This document shows, piece after piece, positions 22,624-34,279 of a stretch of 64,000 bases of DNA (positions are counted from its first letter, which is position 1; the number at the start of each line of letters is the position of its first letter). This stretch comes from Lytechinus variegatus (Eukaryota > Echinodermata > Echinoidea > Temnopleuroida > Toxopneustidae), in assembly GCF_018143015.1 (NCBI RefSeq), contig NC_054741.1, forward strand, positions 44,914,092 through 44,978,091, written 5' to 3'. The notes beneath the pieces are model-generated. The model worked only from the letters and a program-made list of their open reading frames with translations, was not told the DNA's origin and made no database searches. Position numbers and translations under genes: made by a program.

Positions 22624-24112
22624 CAGGGTGACCAGATTTCACAAAATGAAATAAGGGACAATCGACAAACAAAGATCAACAAAGAATCCCACGCACAGCG
22701 TTAGACTTGTGAAAAAATATAAAGAATTGAAAGGGAGGGTGAACGAAAGAATGAAGGAGAGAAAGAAAGGAGATGAATTGAGAAGGAAAGAAAATGAAGG
22801 AAAAAAACCCAGAAAGTTAGAATAAATGAAGGATGAAAGAAAAAATAAAAGAGATAAAAAAAGGTTTCCATATCATTCTTTGAAATTATATAGAAAGAAA
22901 GATAAAAGAAGGGAAGATGAATACATGTGTGAAAGACAAAATAAAGGAGAGAATTAAAGGGGAAAAAGTAAGATAAAGGAGGAGGAATAAAAGAATGAAG
23001 TAAAGAAATATGTTTCCTTCATTCTTTGAAAGAAAGAAGAATAACAGGAATGGAAGGAAGGAAGGAAAAGAAAGAATAAGGGAAAAGTACGACAATACAC
23101 CAGACGGTGGACTGTACTGTTTCCAGAAGAAGAAGAAGAAAGGAATTAGAAGGGAAAATAAAAATAAAGAAAAGAAGAAAGAGGGGGAGGGAAGAATGAA
23201 GGGAGGAGAGAACGAAAAAAAGAAAATAGTGGTAGGAGAGAAAGAACGAAAAGAAACAGGAAAGGAAGAGAGGAGGAAGCCAAGGACATTTTAAGGAAAG
23301 AAAGAGTGAAGGACATAAAAAAGGAAATTTGATAAAGAAGGAAAGTCAGATGAGAAGGAAGGAAAGAAAAATGAACAGAGAGAGAAAAAAAATGTTCAGG
23401 AAAGAAAGATAGGAAATAAAGAGATGGAACAAAAAAGGGCAAGCAGGAAGGATAGGGTAGAAAAGAAACAAAGAGGAAAAAATTTCAAACTTCTATAGCA
23501 AAAAAAAAAATCCAATCATTTAACAAAAATCACAATGTTATTTGGTGTGATTTTTAGATGTGCTTAAAAAAATTAAAAGTAAGATGTTTTAGAAATGAAT
23601 GAAATTTCAAAGTGAAACATATTGTCGAATTAAAAAAATTGATGAAACATCACGGCATCGTCCGCTCAAAACGAAAGCTGAAACAATAACTTGTTCCTCC
23701 GATTACATCTCCAAATCATTTATCTGAGAATCCATTATAATTTTAAGAATTTCCCGCAGATTTTGTGATTATTTTGAGAATTTGCTCCGATCCTACATGC
23801 CTGTAGCTAGTCTAGTAGCCTGCCATACACGGGTAGGAGGCCAGTTCGTTTACAATGTACTGTATTGGGTTAGCAAAAAAATCACCGCAGAACTTGAAAA
23901 AACTTTACAGTTATCGATTTAATTGTTGTCTCTGCTTCGTCATCTGTTGGTTATTTCATGAAAATTTGTCACTTTTAAATGTATTGACTACGTTTGTTCA
24001 ATATTCTGAAATACTGGACAAATAGGCGTCCCGGAAGGGTTTGTCGGGACGCCGGGACAAAGGAGCAAAATACGGGACAATCCCGGGAAATACGGGACGT
24101 CTGGTCACCCTG
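22624..24112. mobile_element. hAT-like non-autonomous element with 8-bp target duplication
   Basis: The ends CAGGGTGACCAGA and TCTGGTCACCCTG are perfect 13-bp inverted repeats. TATCAACT is duplicated directly outside both (22616-22623 and 24113-24120). CA...TG ends with 8-bp duplications are the hAT signature. Just inside, both ends repeat GGGACAAT-type sequence. The 1.49-kb body has no transposase. It consists of a long purine tract and an AT-rich remainder. Confidence 0.93.
22720..23475 (+). repeat. Purine tract of about 760 bp
   Basis: The + strand is almost only A and G (GAAAG, GGAAG, GGAGA words), broken briefly near 22866-22890, 23005-23025 and 23090-23125. It is long enough to form triplex DNA. 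The lysine- and serine-rich open frames seen here are by-products of this composition. Confidence 0.92.
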
Positions 24113-24203
24113 TATCAACTTCAGGTCAAGGGTCAACTGTTCATGTCATCAAAGGTCATATAGAGGTCCAGACTTGCGCGTATGGGCACGTCTTGGTATT
24201 TTT

Positions 24204-25520
24204 AGCTCATCCGGCCCGAAGGGCAAGATGAGCTCATGCCGTGGCGTGGCGTCCGTCGTCTGTCGTCCGTCCACAATTTCAAAATGCTACTACTTCGCCA
24301 TTTCAAGTCCGATTTCAATTCTGTTTGCTTTATATGATAGCACTAGGTGGGGCATTCAAAACTTCTACACAGAATTTTGAAATTCATTGAATATGCTAAT
24401 TTATGCGCATTTTTCAAAATTCACAAAAAATGCTACTTCTTTATTTGTTGAACGATTTTGATTTTTTGCTTCCATCTGGTAGAGCTTCATGAGGTTCACC
24501 AAACTTCTACACAGAATTTTGAAATTTTGACCAGAACAATTTTTCGCTAATTTATGCATATTTTTAAAAATTCACATAAAATGCTTCTTCTTCTTTATTT
24601 GTTGACCGATTTTGAAGTTTTTGCTTCCATCTGGTAGAGCTTCATGAGCTTCACCAATCTTGTACACAGAATTTTGAAATTTTGACTAGAACAATTTTTA
24701 TGCTAATTTATTCGAAATTAGTTTATTCATATTTTTAAAATTTCACATAAAATGCTTTTTCTTCTTCAATTGTTGACAGATTTTTACTTTTTTTCTTCTT
24801 CCATCTTGTAGAACTTTATGAGGTTCACCAAACTTCTACACAGATTTTTGAAATTTTCAGTAGAAAATTACTTATGCTAATTTATGCGAAATTTATTCAG
24901 AATCACAGAAAATGCCTCTTCTTTATTTGTTGACAGATTTTGGTATTTTTTCTTCCATCTGGTAGAGCTGCATGAGGTTCACCAAACTTACACACAAAAT
25001 TTTGAAATTTTGTCTGGAAAATTATTTATTCTAATTTATAAAAAAAAAATTTATTCATAAATCACAAAAAATGTTTTTTCTTCTTCATTTGTTGATCAAT
25101 TTCAGTTTTGTTTGCTTTATATGATAGCTCGAGGTGGTGATACAAAATTTCAACATAGAATTTTGAAACTCATTGAATCTGCTATTTATTCATATGTTTT
25201 CAAAACTCACAAAAATTGCTTACTTATTTGTTGATTGATTTTGGTTATTTTTGTTCCATCTGAGAGCTACATTAGGTTCACCAAGGTTCTACACAGAGTT
25301 AAGAAACTTTGACTAGATAATAATTAATACTTAATTCATATGAAATTTATTCATAGATCACAAAAAATGCTTTTATGTCATTTCTTCATCAATTTCAATT
25401 CTATATCCTCAATTTATGTCACCAATATAATTCACTACAGTGTCAACTGGGCTGAAAATTAAAATTGTGTTAAATTGTGTTGCGAGATGCCGGATGAGCT
25501 CCACATCATTGATGTGCTAG
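24204..25520 (+). repeat. Family C tandem-cored repeat, full-length
   Basis: It follows TTTTT and starts AGCTCATC, with GATGAGCT about 20 bp on (5' hairpin), then CGTCCGTCGTC. About seven monomers of 150-180 bp follow with CTTCCATCTGGTAGAGC, ATGAGGTTCACCAA and CTACACAGAATTTTGAAA. The 3' end holds GCCGGATGAGCT, the inverse of the start, then the hairpin CACATCATTGATGTG (25502-25516) and CTAG before a T. It is noncoding, and no DR1 motifs are present. Confidence 0.85.
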
Positions 25521-26379
25521 TTTTTTTAATATTCAAAATCACTTTTTGACCAAAATTCATGTAAGAGTATGAATCAGGCTATTTACTGTCAATAACTGGG
25601 ATGTATTCATTTGATTTGCTAGTTTATTACAATTAACTTGCATGCCGATTAAAAGAACACAATTTTTCCTGCGTGCGCGCAGAATCTCCCTACGCTCGTA
25701 CTATCCCAAGATCATCACGCAAATAGGCGTCCATTTCCTCTTTACTTTCGACTGCCGCCGTGATCAGATGTTAGCTAAGTACACTCCCATTTTGCTTTTT
25801 TATAGTGTCCTTTTTGGCATATTTATCTTTGCATTTATCCTTATTTCAATCCTTTGCCTTTCGGCTTTAGATTGATTTCCTCTTATATCTCTCTGCGCGG
25901 AGCCTTTGTGTTATTTTTTCACGGTTTCTTACAAATAAACTTGTGAGTTCCGAACCGTCAGTTTCGTTTTCTGACAGACGGGTTGCCTCCGCTTCCCTTC
26001 CCCGCAGGTCCGCGCTCTCCTGCGTGCCGCCAGCATTGATGCGATGCTTCCTTTTTCTTTATCATCCTTTATAATTCTTTTTTAATTCTTGACTCGCTCC
26101 TTTTGCCTCGTCTTGAATTGAATTGATTTTATTTCCCTCTCCACAGCTTAGGCTATGTTGGACAGGTAGGAGCGTCGTCCTTTGTTCTCAAACTTGTTTT
26201 CAACTTTGTTGTTGTTCGTGTTTTGAGTTGGTTGATTGTTCCCTTTGTGTTTCAATCAATCTTTTGTTCTTGATTAGCTAATTAATTAATTAACTAATTA
26301 GCTAATTGTTTAATTATCAATTATTTATTATAATTATTATTTTGTAATGAAATTTTTTGTTTTTACTTATTGTCTTAAA
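25521..26379. other. Unannotated AT-rich stretch
   Basis: It contains a short palindromic AT run (TTAATTAATTAACTAATTAG near 26282) and otherwise no recognised feature. An open frame of 77 codons at 25642-25875 looks hydrophobic but has no recognisable family. Confidence 0.4.
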
Positions 26380-28345
26380 AAAATGTTCTCTTAAATTTTT
26401 TGGGAAGCCCTCCTGTTCTTTTAATTAGCGTCTTTTGTTCTCGCTAATTATAGTTTCGGCTTTCCAGTTTAAGGGAAGTAAGCCTTTTGCTTTTTCCTTT
26501 CAGATCAGCTCCTATTTCTTGTTTTTTTTTCAACCTTTGTCAAAAAAAAAAACCTTGTGTTATTTTTCGTAGCTGATCCTGCACTTCGTCTTGGACTTCG
26601 ACTTTTCTGAAAGGTGATAGCCAAGGCTCCCTTGACGAGATCTGAACTTATCTTGTGCCTCACTCTTCCAGGGCTGTTTGACCCACCGGCTATCAGGTCC
26701 AACAAATCCAGGTTAAGAGCATGGAACTCTTTTCCCGGCACAGACTAGGCTCGATGCTTTGTCAGTCTCCGTCAGGGAGCATTAGCAAAGGGCTATCAGC
26801 CCCTAGTTGCTAGAGACACGTGAGCTCACGATTATCTGATCAGGGTGGAACCGTGGTATTGCTTCCATGTGTCCTAAAAGGTGGAACCGTGGAATTGCGT
26901 CCATTTGCCTGAACGGCTTGATCAGATTTGGGTGACTTTTCACATGTGAGATATCACGTCCCCCCTGTCTCTTGTGCCCTCCGGCGGGGGCCGCATCGAA
27001 GAGGAAGAAGAAGAAATTCCAGGTCACTAACCCTGCTTCACGGGCAGACCTTTCTTTCTGATTCTTGTGCCGATGGCTAGGCGTTGTAACTTCATGTTAC
27101 ACCAGAACGACCTCGAGCATCACAGATTTTTATCCTCATGCTAACCGTCGGCTTAAACCACAGTGTCAAGCACCGGGCAGGTCAATCAGACATTCGCCAT
27201 CTCAAACCTTAGAGAGTCACCGGTAATTTCTTGATTCGCCAGCTCTTGCTCCAGTCGGCGAGTTCACCTGCATGGATATCCCCATTAATATGCAGGTACT
27301 CCCGAATTTCGGAATTCGCCCTCTACGTCAAGCTTCAGAGTTTGACCGGGCATCGCTTACGGTGACGGTTCTTTCAGCGGTAACTCTCTCCATTCTACCC
27401 CCTAGGCAGCCCGTAGATTGGAGGTAAGAATTTCTTACATACCGCATGCCGCATGGGAATGTTTGGCTGTTTCAAGAGGGCAACCTATCCCGCCTGTGGA
27501 CCATCGGCCCAGGCGACGGGCTTTTGGCTTGAACCTCACTTTCTATATGAAAGTAAGGGTGTCCTGTCTTCACTTTTAACTCCTACTCTTCCTTGTAAGG
27601 TTAGAGTCAGGGCTAGTACAGACACCCATTCTCCAGTGATCACCGCCGTAGTGAGGGCAACTCCGATATTAGCACCATTAACACTCAGTGGTATGACTCA
27701 CTGTCTTGTAGCTCTGCCGAGCTTAAGAGCATTAATATCAGAGCTGAACGTCACAGCGAGTAATAGTTCTCCTATACTTAGTAATCGCTATGCCTTCACC
27801 AGCCGGTGCGTTATGGTTATGATTAACCTGTTTGTCTGCACCCGCACCGAACACCTGGAGGGAATCCGCTATTTATATGCTACATACCCCTCCTGTTGGC
27901 ACAGCTTGTTCTCCAAGTCTTTCCCGGTCGGGTAAGCTTCACCTCGGAGGAAAGTAACCGCTGTATATCTCATTAGATTGTCATCTGTGTACGTGCGTTT
28001 AGGCTTGTTTCAAGCCCCAGGCTTTACTTGTCGGCATTTCTATGTCTACTTCCTGGGCACACCCACCGTGCCGGGTCGTCGAGCTCGCACCAAACTGTCT
28101 GCCGCCAGGCCATCGGTCGAGCTCAAACAGTGTATCTGATAGACTGCCCTCTATGCGGGTCAAGCTTGCGGGCGTCTCCGCCGCTTCCTCCTTATGTTGA
28201 ATGGGTACGGTCGATGCATTTACCTAGCCCGTTTGTCGAGTTGTCTTCTTATTTAGAGGGCTCACAGGCCTAATTCATAGACTCGTGTGTTAAAGTGGCA
28301 CTTAAAAAGAATTTTAAAAAAATAAGGAGGAAATTCGAGGGTTGA
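26380..28345. other. GC-richer block of unknown origin
   Basis: The base composition is clearly higher in G+C than the flanks, with many CpG and C-rich words, and it lacks the tandem or inverted structure of neighbouring repeats. The longest open frame (27453-27935, + strand, 160 codons) does not resemble a known family and ends without splice context. Other frames give disconnected protein-like pieces. A similar-looking block occurs at 31700-32240 and both adjoin family C sequence. A decayed mobile element is possible, but I cannot name one. Confidence 0.4.
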
Positions 28346-28363
28346 ATTTACGGTGCCAGGTGA

Positions 28364-28570
28364 AAATGGCAGAGGAAAAAATGGCAGAGGTAAAAATGGC
28401 AGAGGTAATAATGGCAGAGGTAAAAATGGCAGAGGTAAAAATGGCAGAGGTTATAATGGCAGAGTTAAAGATGGCAGAGGTAAAAACAGCAGAGACAAAA
28501 AGAGCAGAGGCATAATGACAAGAGGTAAAAATGGAAGATGTGATAATAGCAGGTAAAAGTGGCCGAGGTA
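28364..28570 (+). repeat. 15-bp tandem array, left arm
   Basis: About 13 units of AATGGCAGAGGTAAA, regular at the left and degenerate to the right. Because the period is 15, it reads openly as NGRGK repeats, which is not taken as a protein. Confidence 0.95.
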
Positions 28571-29924
28571 CAGAAAAAACAGTAGATTCTAACGAAGAAA
28601 AATAAAAAACAGGTTTTACAGAAAAAACAAATAAATTTGAAGATTATAATAACAGAAGGATTTTCCACAATTTTACAGAACAGATATGTTTTAAAAAAAG
28701 GGGAAAACAGTTTTATTACAATAAATTTGTAAGGGTACATGCACAAAATACCAATTTTCTGTAAGTTTATACAAATGCATGCATGTAGGATTACACAGTG
28801 CAGTAAGATTACAGATGTTTTCCAGACTCTGTTCGGCAGGAATTTTTGATTTTTAAGTATAAATTTTCTAACAGTGTAAAAATGGCGGAGTTTTGAAATG
28901 GCAAAGGTAAAGATGGCATAGGCAAAAATGAAAGAGATATGGGGTGCTGGTTTGTTAAAAAGCCGAGAAAACAAAAAGTTTTCACTCTAAAATCAAAGGG
29001 GATTTGGTTAAGGGGGAAAATTACTCAAAAAAATTATTTCAATGAAGTGAAGTTCTTTTGGGTCAGAAAAAGAATTACAACAAAAATATTAACAATCAGA
29101 TAATAAACAATGTTTTTTTGCATACCAAGCTAATTACCAAGAAGGTGCGGCTTAATTATGGTGTACAAAATACCCAACAGCACTTCCGCTTCCAAGGGTT
29201 ATAAGCCGTTTATATCATTGGATGCAGTGGTAAAGAAGGTTCAGGGTCTTCTTTTATGCAAAGAATCTGAACCAGACGGCCCCCCTCGATCGACCCCAAA
29301 TTGGTTTACCAGTCAAAACAAGATCATTACTGATTTTCATAATCAGTTACATATTTAGTGCCAAGCCTGGGAATGCATGCTTATTGTCATTCAAATATTT
29401 AAAAAGAATAGTACAGACGACAATACAAATAAGGACATAATATTAATCACAATCATTCATGACAATTTCAACGTCTAAGCTTTCCCCGCTATGTTCTCTA
29501 TGGTTTTTTTTCTCCCACCCCTAACCCTCTCTGTCTCTCCACCTCTCTTATGTCTACTCTTCCACCTTTTTGCATCGGTAAACCTCGCAAAACTTTAGAT
29601 ATAAAAAAAACCAGCCAGAAAGAAAGGAATGTTATAAAATGATGAATGACAATAGTGCAGTTTCATTTTGCTCCTGATAAATTGAATGAAAAAATATCTG
29701 TCGTTTGATTTCTTTTTAAAAAGCCTTCACGGTACACCTCCAACAAATTTGTAAATAGCATTGTTAGGCCCCGGGTGTTAGGCCGATAAAGACATAATGA
29801 TGTGATGAAATGCCTAACCGTGACATGCACTTCTAATTTAATCTATGTACATGTGGGGGCTTTTTGACAATTCATTGCATGGGGGTTTAAGGCTGGCCAT
29901 ATTTTACCTAGAGCTGCCATTTAC

Positions 29925-30092
29925 CTCTGCCATTATTATACCTCTGCCATTTTACCTCTGCCATTATTATACCTCTGCCATTTTTACCTCTGCCATTTTT
30001 ACCTCTGCCATCTTTACCTCTGCCATTTTTACCTCTGCCATTATTACCTCTGCCATTTTTACCTCTGCCATTATTACCTCTGCCATTTTTAC
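29925..30092 (-). repeat. 15-bp tandem array, right arm
   Basis: About 11 units on the - strand of the same sequence as the left arm, in inverted orientation. Reading it as protein gives TSAIF repeats, a by-product of the period. Confidence 0.95.
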
Positions 30093-30108
30093 GCCGAGCC
30101 AGATTTAC

Positions 30109-31450
30109 TACCAGTGGATAGGATAAATGTCTGACATTACATATCTGACCAGAAAAGGGTACCTCGACCAGCTCATTTTAAAAATAAATCAGCATTTACG
30201 AAGACTACACCTGACGGGACCAGATTCATCACTTGAGAGAGTAAAATGACCCTAATTCTTCTGCCAGTAAAAATATAGTTCCGTAATGGTGAAATATCTT
30301 TCCAATTTGGAAAAAGTAAGTTCAGTAGGTACCCTCCCTGGAATCAGTGTTAGATTGTCAGTCATATTCATTCATTTTGGTCAATCAGCCATATTAAATT
30401 TGAAAATTGAGCAATGGGTTGGCTTGAATGAATATCTTTTGCCTGCCAGTTGTGATTAGGCCCGTGCAACCTTTATTATTTGGCACATGAAGGTTTCTAT
30501 TTAATTTACCTTTCTGGCTTTTCTTTAACATCTGTACACTCACCTTATCACAAAGAAATGCATGACATATACATATGTGTTATCTAATGACCAATTTTAA
30601 TGTTACTCCTTTATGTCTGGTGCCCTATGGATTTACACACATCCTACCTGCCTATATGTAGCTCAACAATGGATGCAATGTAGGGCCCAACATCCTATAA
30701 TGCAAAATTGTAGATATGCATAGTGTGCATATCTGGATGCAATTACTGCCCACAACTATAAATACCAGATTCACATGAGTTAAATGAGATAACAATAAAA
30801 AGAAATGAGAAATAACATACAAGCATACTATGCATGTACATTCACATCTTCCTGTGACAAGGGGTGTAAGAGAGAGAGAGAGAGAGAGAGGGGGGGTAGA
30901 TGGCTTGTATGGAATGGGGGCTAGTCTGGCAAGAAATAATCAAAAGTTAGAACAAGATAGCAGTAGCACTCATTCTCAGTCACCCCCCTCCAGACATACC
31001 ATGCTTTCTTCTACCCCCCCCCCTTCTTGAACCCACCACTATTCAGTCAAACTCTATAAAGTTCTCTGTTCTCCATCCCTTTCCCAAGAACCAATTTCAC
31101 AATTGCAATTGTACAACTTTGCTTAGCTTGTTTTACACGAGCAAATGGGAGGCTGAATGTCAAACATTCGTACCGTTGCACGCAAGACGTACCATCCAAA
31201 ATGTACAGTCCAAAATGTACCGTTGCTTGGCTTTGGGAGGTGACGTCACAATACGATTCAATTATTTGCGCTCAGTAAAGGAAGGTTAAATACGCGCATA
31301 GCTTGCTGGCTACATGCGCAATGCTGCCAGAGGTCATGTGCGCTTGTGGGATTTGCTTTTTGCTTTCAATTTTTTTGCTCCCTTTTCATAGATACTCCAA
31401 GAAAAAACTCCCTTTTCCCCGATATTTTTCGCTAAATTTTGAGGCGTTGT
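30109..31450. other. Unannotated stretch with a GA microsatellite
   Basis: A run of AG dinucleotides at about 30868-30890 is the only clear feature. Near 31175-31225 the phrase CCAAAATGTAC is repeated twice in a small local palindrome with GGTAC/GTACC. No exon was recognised. Confidence 0.5.
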
Positions 31451-31454
31451 ACTA

Positions 31455-31585
31455 CACAAATAGCGAATATTCTTATTCGTGCAATGGTGCGAGATTTCGC
31501 ATTCGGTGAAAGAAACACTATTCAAATTTCTTTCACCTCATGCGATATCTGGCACCATCGCACTCATGCCTATTCGCTATTTGTA
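31455..31585. repeat. Long imperfect hairpin, about 60-bp arms
   Basis: The left arm CAAATAGCGAATA...ATGGTGCGAGAT...CGCAT...GGTGAAAGAAA reappears inverted as TTTCTTTCACC...ATGCGATATC...GCACCATCGCA...TATTCGCTATTTG. The loop is about 10 bp. This could be a tiny MITE or a transcribed hairpin; no second copy lies in the window. Confidence 0.8.
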
Positions 31586-31699
31586 TATTGATCAAGGCCT
31601 ATCTAATGTTTAGTATCCTGTAATGGGTGCTATACACAAATACAGCAGTGCTCGTTGGTATACAAAAAAAAAAAATGCAGAGACTAACTATAGACTACA

Positions 31700-32240
31700 C
31701 AGCCTAGCCTCGGTATAAAAACACAGATGATGTATTAGTCAGACTGTTCCATGCTTTCGCAACAAGCGCCGGGGGTGCTTGCCCTTGCGATCACCAGAGA
31801 AACCAGGCCTTGTGGCTGTTGTTTTCGTAAACAACTGGTTCTCATCGCAGACTGAGGGAAATATTGGTGATTATTTTCCTTAAGTCGTCATACTCCTCTG
31901 CTTGTTTCTTCAAGCGAGGACTTAGACACTCTTAGCCAGTTTCCGTCCTTAACCTTGATAGGACAGGGCCGTTTACTCATTCGATTCCATCAGGAACGTT
32001 ACTGTTAAGGTATCATGTGTGGGGATGTCTGTTGGTTCAGAGCGTCTTCTTGACCGACATCTCTTGATTGTCGCTTACACGTGAGGTCACGACAGCCATT
32101 ATTTAGCCAGCTCACCTCTGGCGTACGCTTGCTGCGGCTAGGGATTGCTCCGTCCAGCGGACATCCATCGCAGCCAACCCTTATGGGCCCTCACGTAGAT
32201 GGTGGCTTCAGTCGAGCCACCTCCCACCTCTGCACCTATG
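31700..32240. other. Second GC-richer block of unknown origin
   Basis: The composition resembles 26380-28345. It abuts a family C fragment directly at about 32240, where that repeat begins in the middle of a monomer. No coding similarity was recognised. Confidence 0.4.
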
Positions 32241-33100
32241 CTTCTTCATTGTTGACCGCTCTTGATTTGTTTTCCTTCTATCTGGGAAAGCCTCATGAGG
32301 TTAACTAAGCTTCTTGGAATTTGGACTCGAACAATTTCTATGCTAATTTATGTGAAATTAATTTATGTATATTTTTTCAAAATTCACATAAAATGCTTCT
32401 TTATTGGTTGACCGATTTTGATTTTTTTCCATCTGGTAGAGCTTCATGAGGTTCACCAAGCTTCTACACAGAATTTTGATGAGAAAAATATTTATGCTAA
32501 TATATGCAAAACTAATTTATGTGTATTTTTGAAAATTCACATAAAATGTTTCGTCTTTATTTTTGGACTGATATTGATTTTTTTTCCTTCCATCTGGTAG
32601 AGCTGCATCAGGTTCACCAAACTTGCCCACAGAATTTAGAAATTTGTAGAAAATTATGTTTTCTGCAAAAAAATATCACAAATAAATGCTTATTATTTAT
32701 TTGTTGACCAATTTTGACTTTTTTTACAGAAAATTATGCTTATTTATGTGAAATTTATACATAAATCTCAAAATGCTTTTACTCCTTTGTTGATTATATC
32801 AATTTTGCTTGCTTTATATGAAAGCTCTGGGTGGGGATACAAAATTTCTACACAGATTTTTGAAATTCATTAAATATGCTAATTTATGCATATTTTTAAA
32901 ACTCACCAAAAAATGCTTCTTATTTATTTGTTGACCGATTTTGATTTTTTTTCTAGTTCCATCTATGAGCTACATGAGGTTCACCAAGGTTTTACACAGA
33001 ATTTAGGAATTTTGACTCAAAAATTATTTATGCTTATACAAAATTTATTCATAAATCACAAAAAAATGCTTCTCTGTCATTTGGGTTGTTGGGTTGTTTA
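32241..33100 (+). repeat. Family C repeat, 5'-truncated
   Basis: Five to six monomers contain CCATCTGGTAGAGC, GAGGTTCACCAA and TACACAGAATTT as in the copy at 24.2 kb. The 5' hairpin and the 3' CTAG end are missing. Confidence 0.85.
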
Positions 33101-33476
33101 AAAATTTGTTATACAGTGCTTTTAAAAAAAGTTTACTCTTAGAAAAAATCCTATAAAATTATACATTTGTAATATCCTAAAGATTTTTCGACATGTTAAC
33201 ATTGGTACTTATCCATTTAAGCAAATGATGATATAACTGTCGAAAAATATTTCCGCTTTAGTGAGCACCACTTACTTTTTAAAAGTTAGTGAAAAATGAT
33301 TTGCACCGCACTTTGAAATAGTTATTCGAACAAAAGTAGACCTTAATCATAAAGAACATGTGGAATTTAGGTAGTTAATTTGATTTGAAGATATCTTTTA
33401 CCTTTTTAACTTGCCCAAAACACTTTGAAGAGTGCGTTGCGCCCCACCCCACTCCCCCACACACTGAGGCCATCGT
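33101..33476. other. Unannotated stretch
   Basis: AT-rich intronic sequence without a recognised feature. Confidence 0.4.
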
Positions 33477-33484
33477 GACAATAT

Positions 33485-34042
33485 CCCGGGGGGCCACTTA
33501 CATTGACGAGTGGATACCATGCGCGACCATAAAACACGTAAAAAGGATGTCTTTTTCATGATAGGGCACGTTACCTACGTAACGTGATAAGGGTGTCAAA
33601 AACACAAGAATAATGAAAAAAGGGTATCTATTTCGCTAGGAAAATTACGTGTTTAGGGTCGAATTTGCGGGGATTATAAAACAAAATTAAAATGTTCTAT
33701 AAAGGATATCCTTTTTGCCCCAACACTTCGTGTTTAGAATCCGATTTGCGCGAGATGTAGAAGATGGGGTCGTACTAAACCAAATAAGGTAAAGCCGACG
33801 ACCGAAGGACCCGTAACAATAAAACATTCCTGTACTTGTTTAGGGGTTCATTTCAGGGAATATTTGCCAAGATAATCGTTTTGTTTCCAATACTTGTTAA
33901 GGGTAGGGTTTCACACGCCAATACTTGTTAAGGGGTGCATTATCAGAATATGGAAATTACGTGTTTAGGGTGCTTTTCGAGACCCCATGGTCTAGCATGG
34001 TATCCAATCGTGAATGGAACTGGCCCCCCCCCCCCTCCCCCG
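33485..34042. mobile_element. CCCGGG-ended MITE, copy 2
   Basis: It is the same element as 6759-7319, aligned along its whole length with scattered changes. Flanking octamers GACAATAT (33477-33484) and GACGATAT (34043-34050) are a target duplication with one later change. The right end has an expanded C run. A different target octamer from copy 1 shows independent insertion. Confidence 0.92.
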
Positions 34043-34279
34043 GACGATATTCAGTCAGACGGCAGGTCCCAAGAAAGAAGCTTCTTTCATCCAAGTGATA
34101 TTCATGACTTGAGATGTTTTGCATATTTAATAAGCTTGATGCGGACCAAAATACCTCTTTTCGGTCATTGCTGCTCTAATTGTGCATCAAATTTTATGGT
34201 CATGTGTTTGAATTTATTCAAAGATTTTGTAATATAGGTTAAAATTTGATCTAAAATATGCCACAAAATAATTATTTTC

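Larger units (their letters stand above)
28352..30102. mobile_element. Foldback element with 15-bp tandem arrays in both arms (TU-like)
   Basis: The left arm is an array of AATGGCAGAGGTAAA; the right arm is the same array inverted (TACCTCTGCCATTTT). The two arms enclose about 1.35 kb. The hexamer ATTTAC flanks both sides (28346-28351 and 30103-30108) and may be part of a target duplication. Sea-urchin TU elements are known for long inverted repeats whose outer domains are 15-bp tandem repeats, which fits. The middle contains a degenerate second patch of the same units near 28877-28940 and no recognised transposase. Confidence 0.8.

Noticed and set aside
22886-23442. Lysine/glutamate-rich and serine/phenylalanine-rich open frames
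   Set aside because: They are translations of the purine tract; no start context, domains or splice signals.
24204-25520. Family C as a satellite array
   Set aside because: It has defined hairpin ends and a second dispersed copy, so it is an interspersed element with a tandem core.
27453-27935. 160-codon open frame as a gene
   Set aside because: No recognised domain, no splice signals, poor amino-acid patterning; left as part of the unexplained GC-richer block.
28353-28556. Open frame with NGRGK repeats
   Set aside because: The 15-bp tandem repeat is a multiple of three, which alone keeps the frame open.
29845-30126. Open frame with TSAIF repeats
   Set aside because: Same reason: the inverted 15-bp array.
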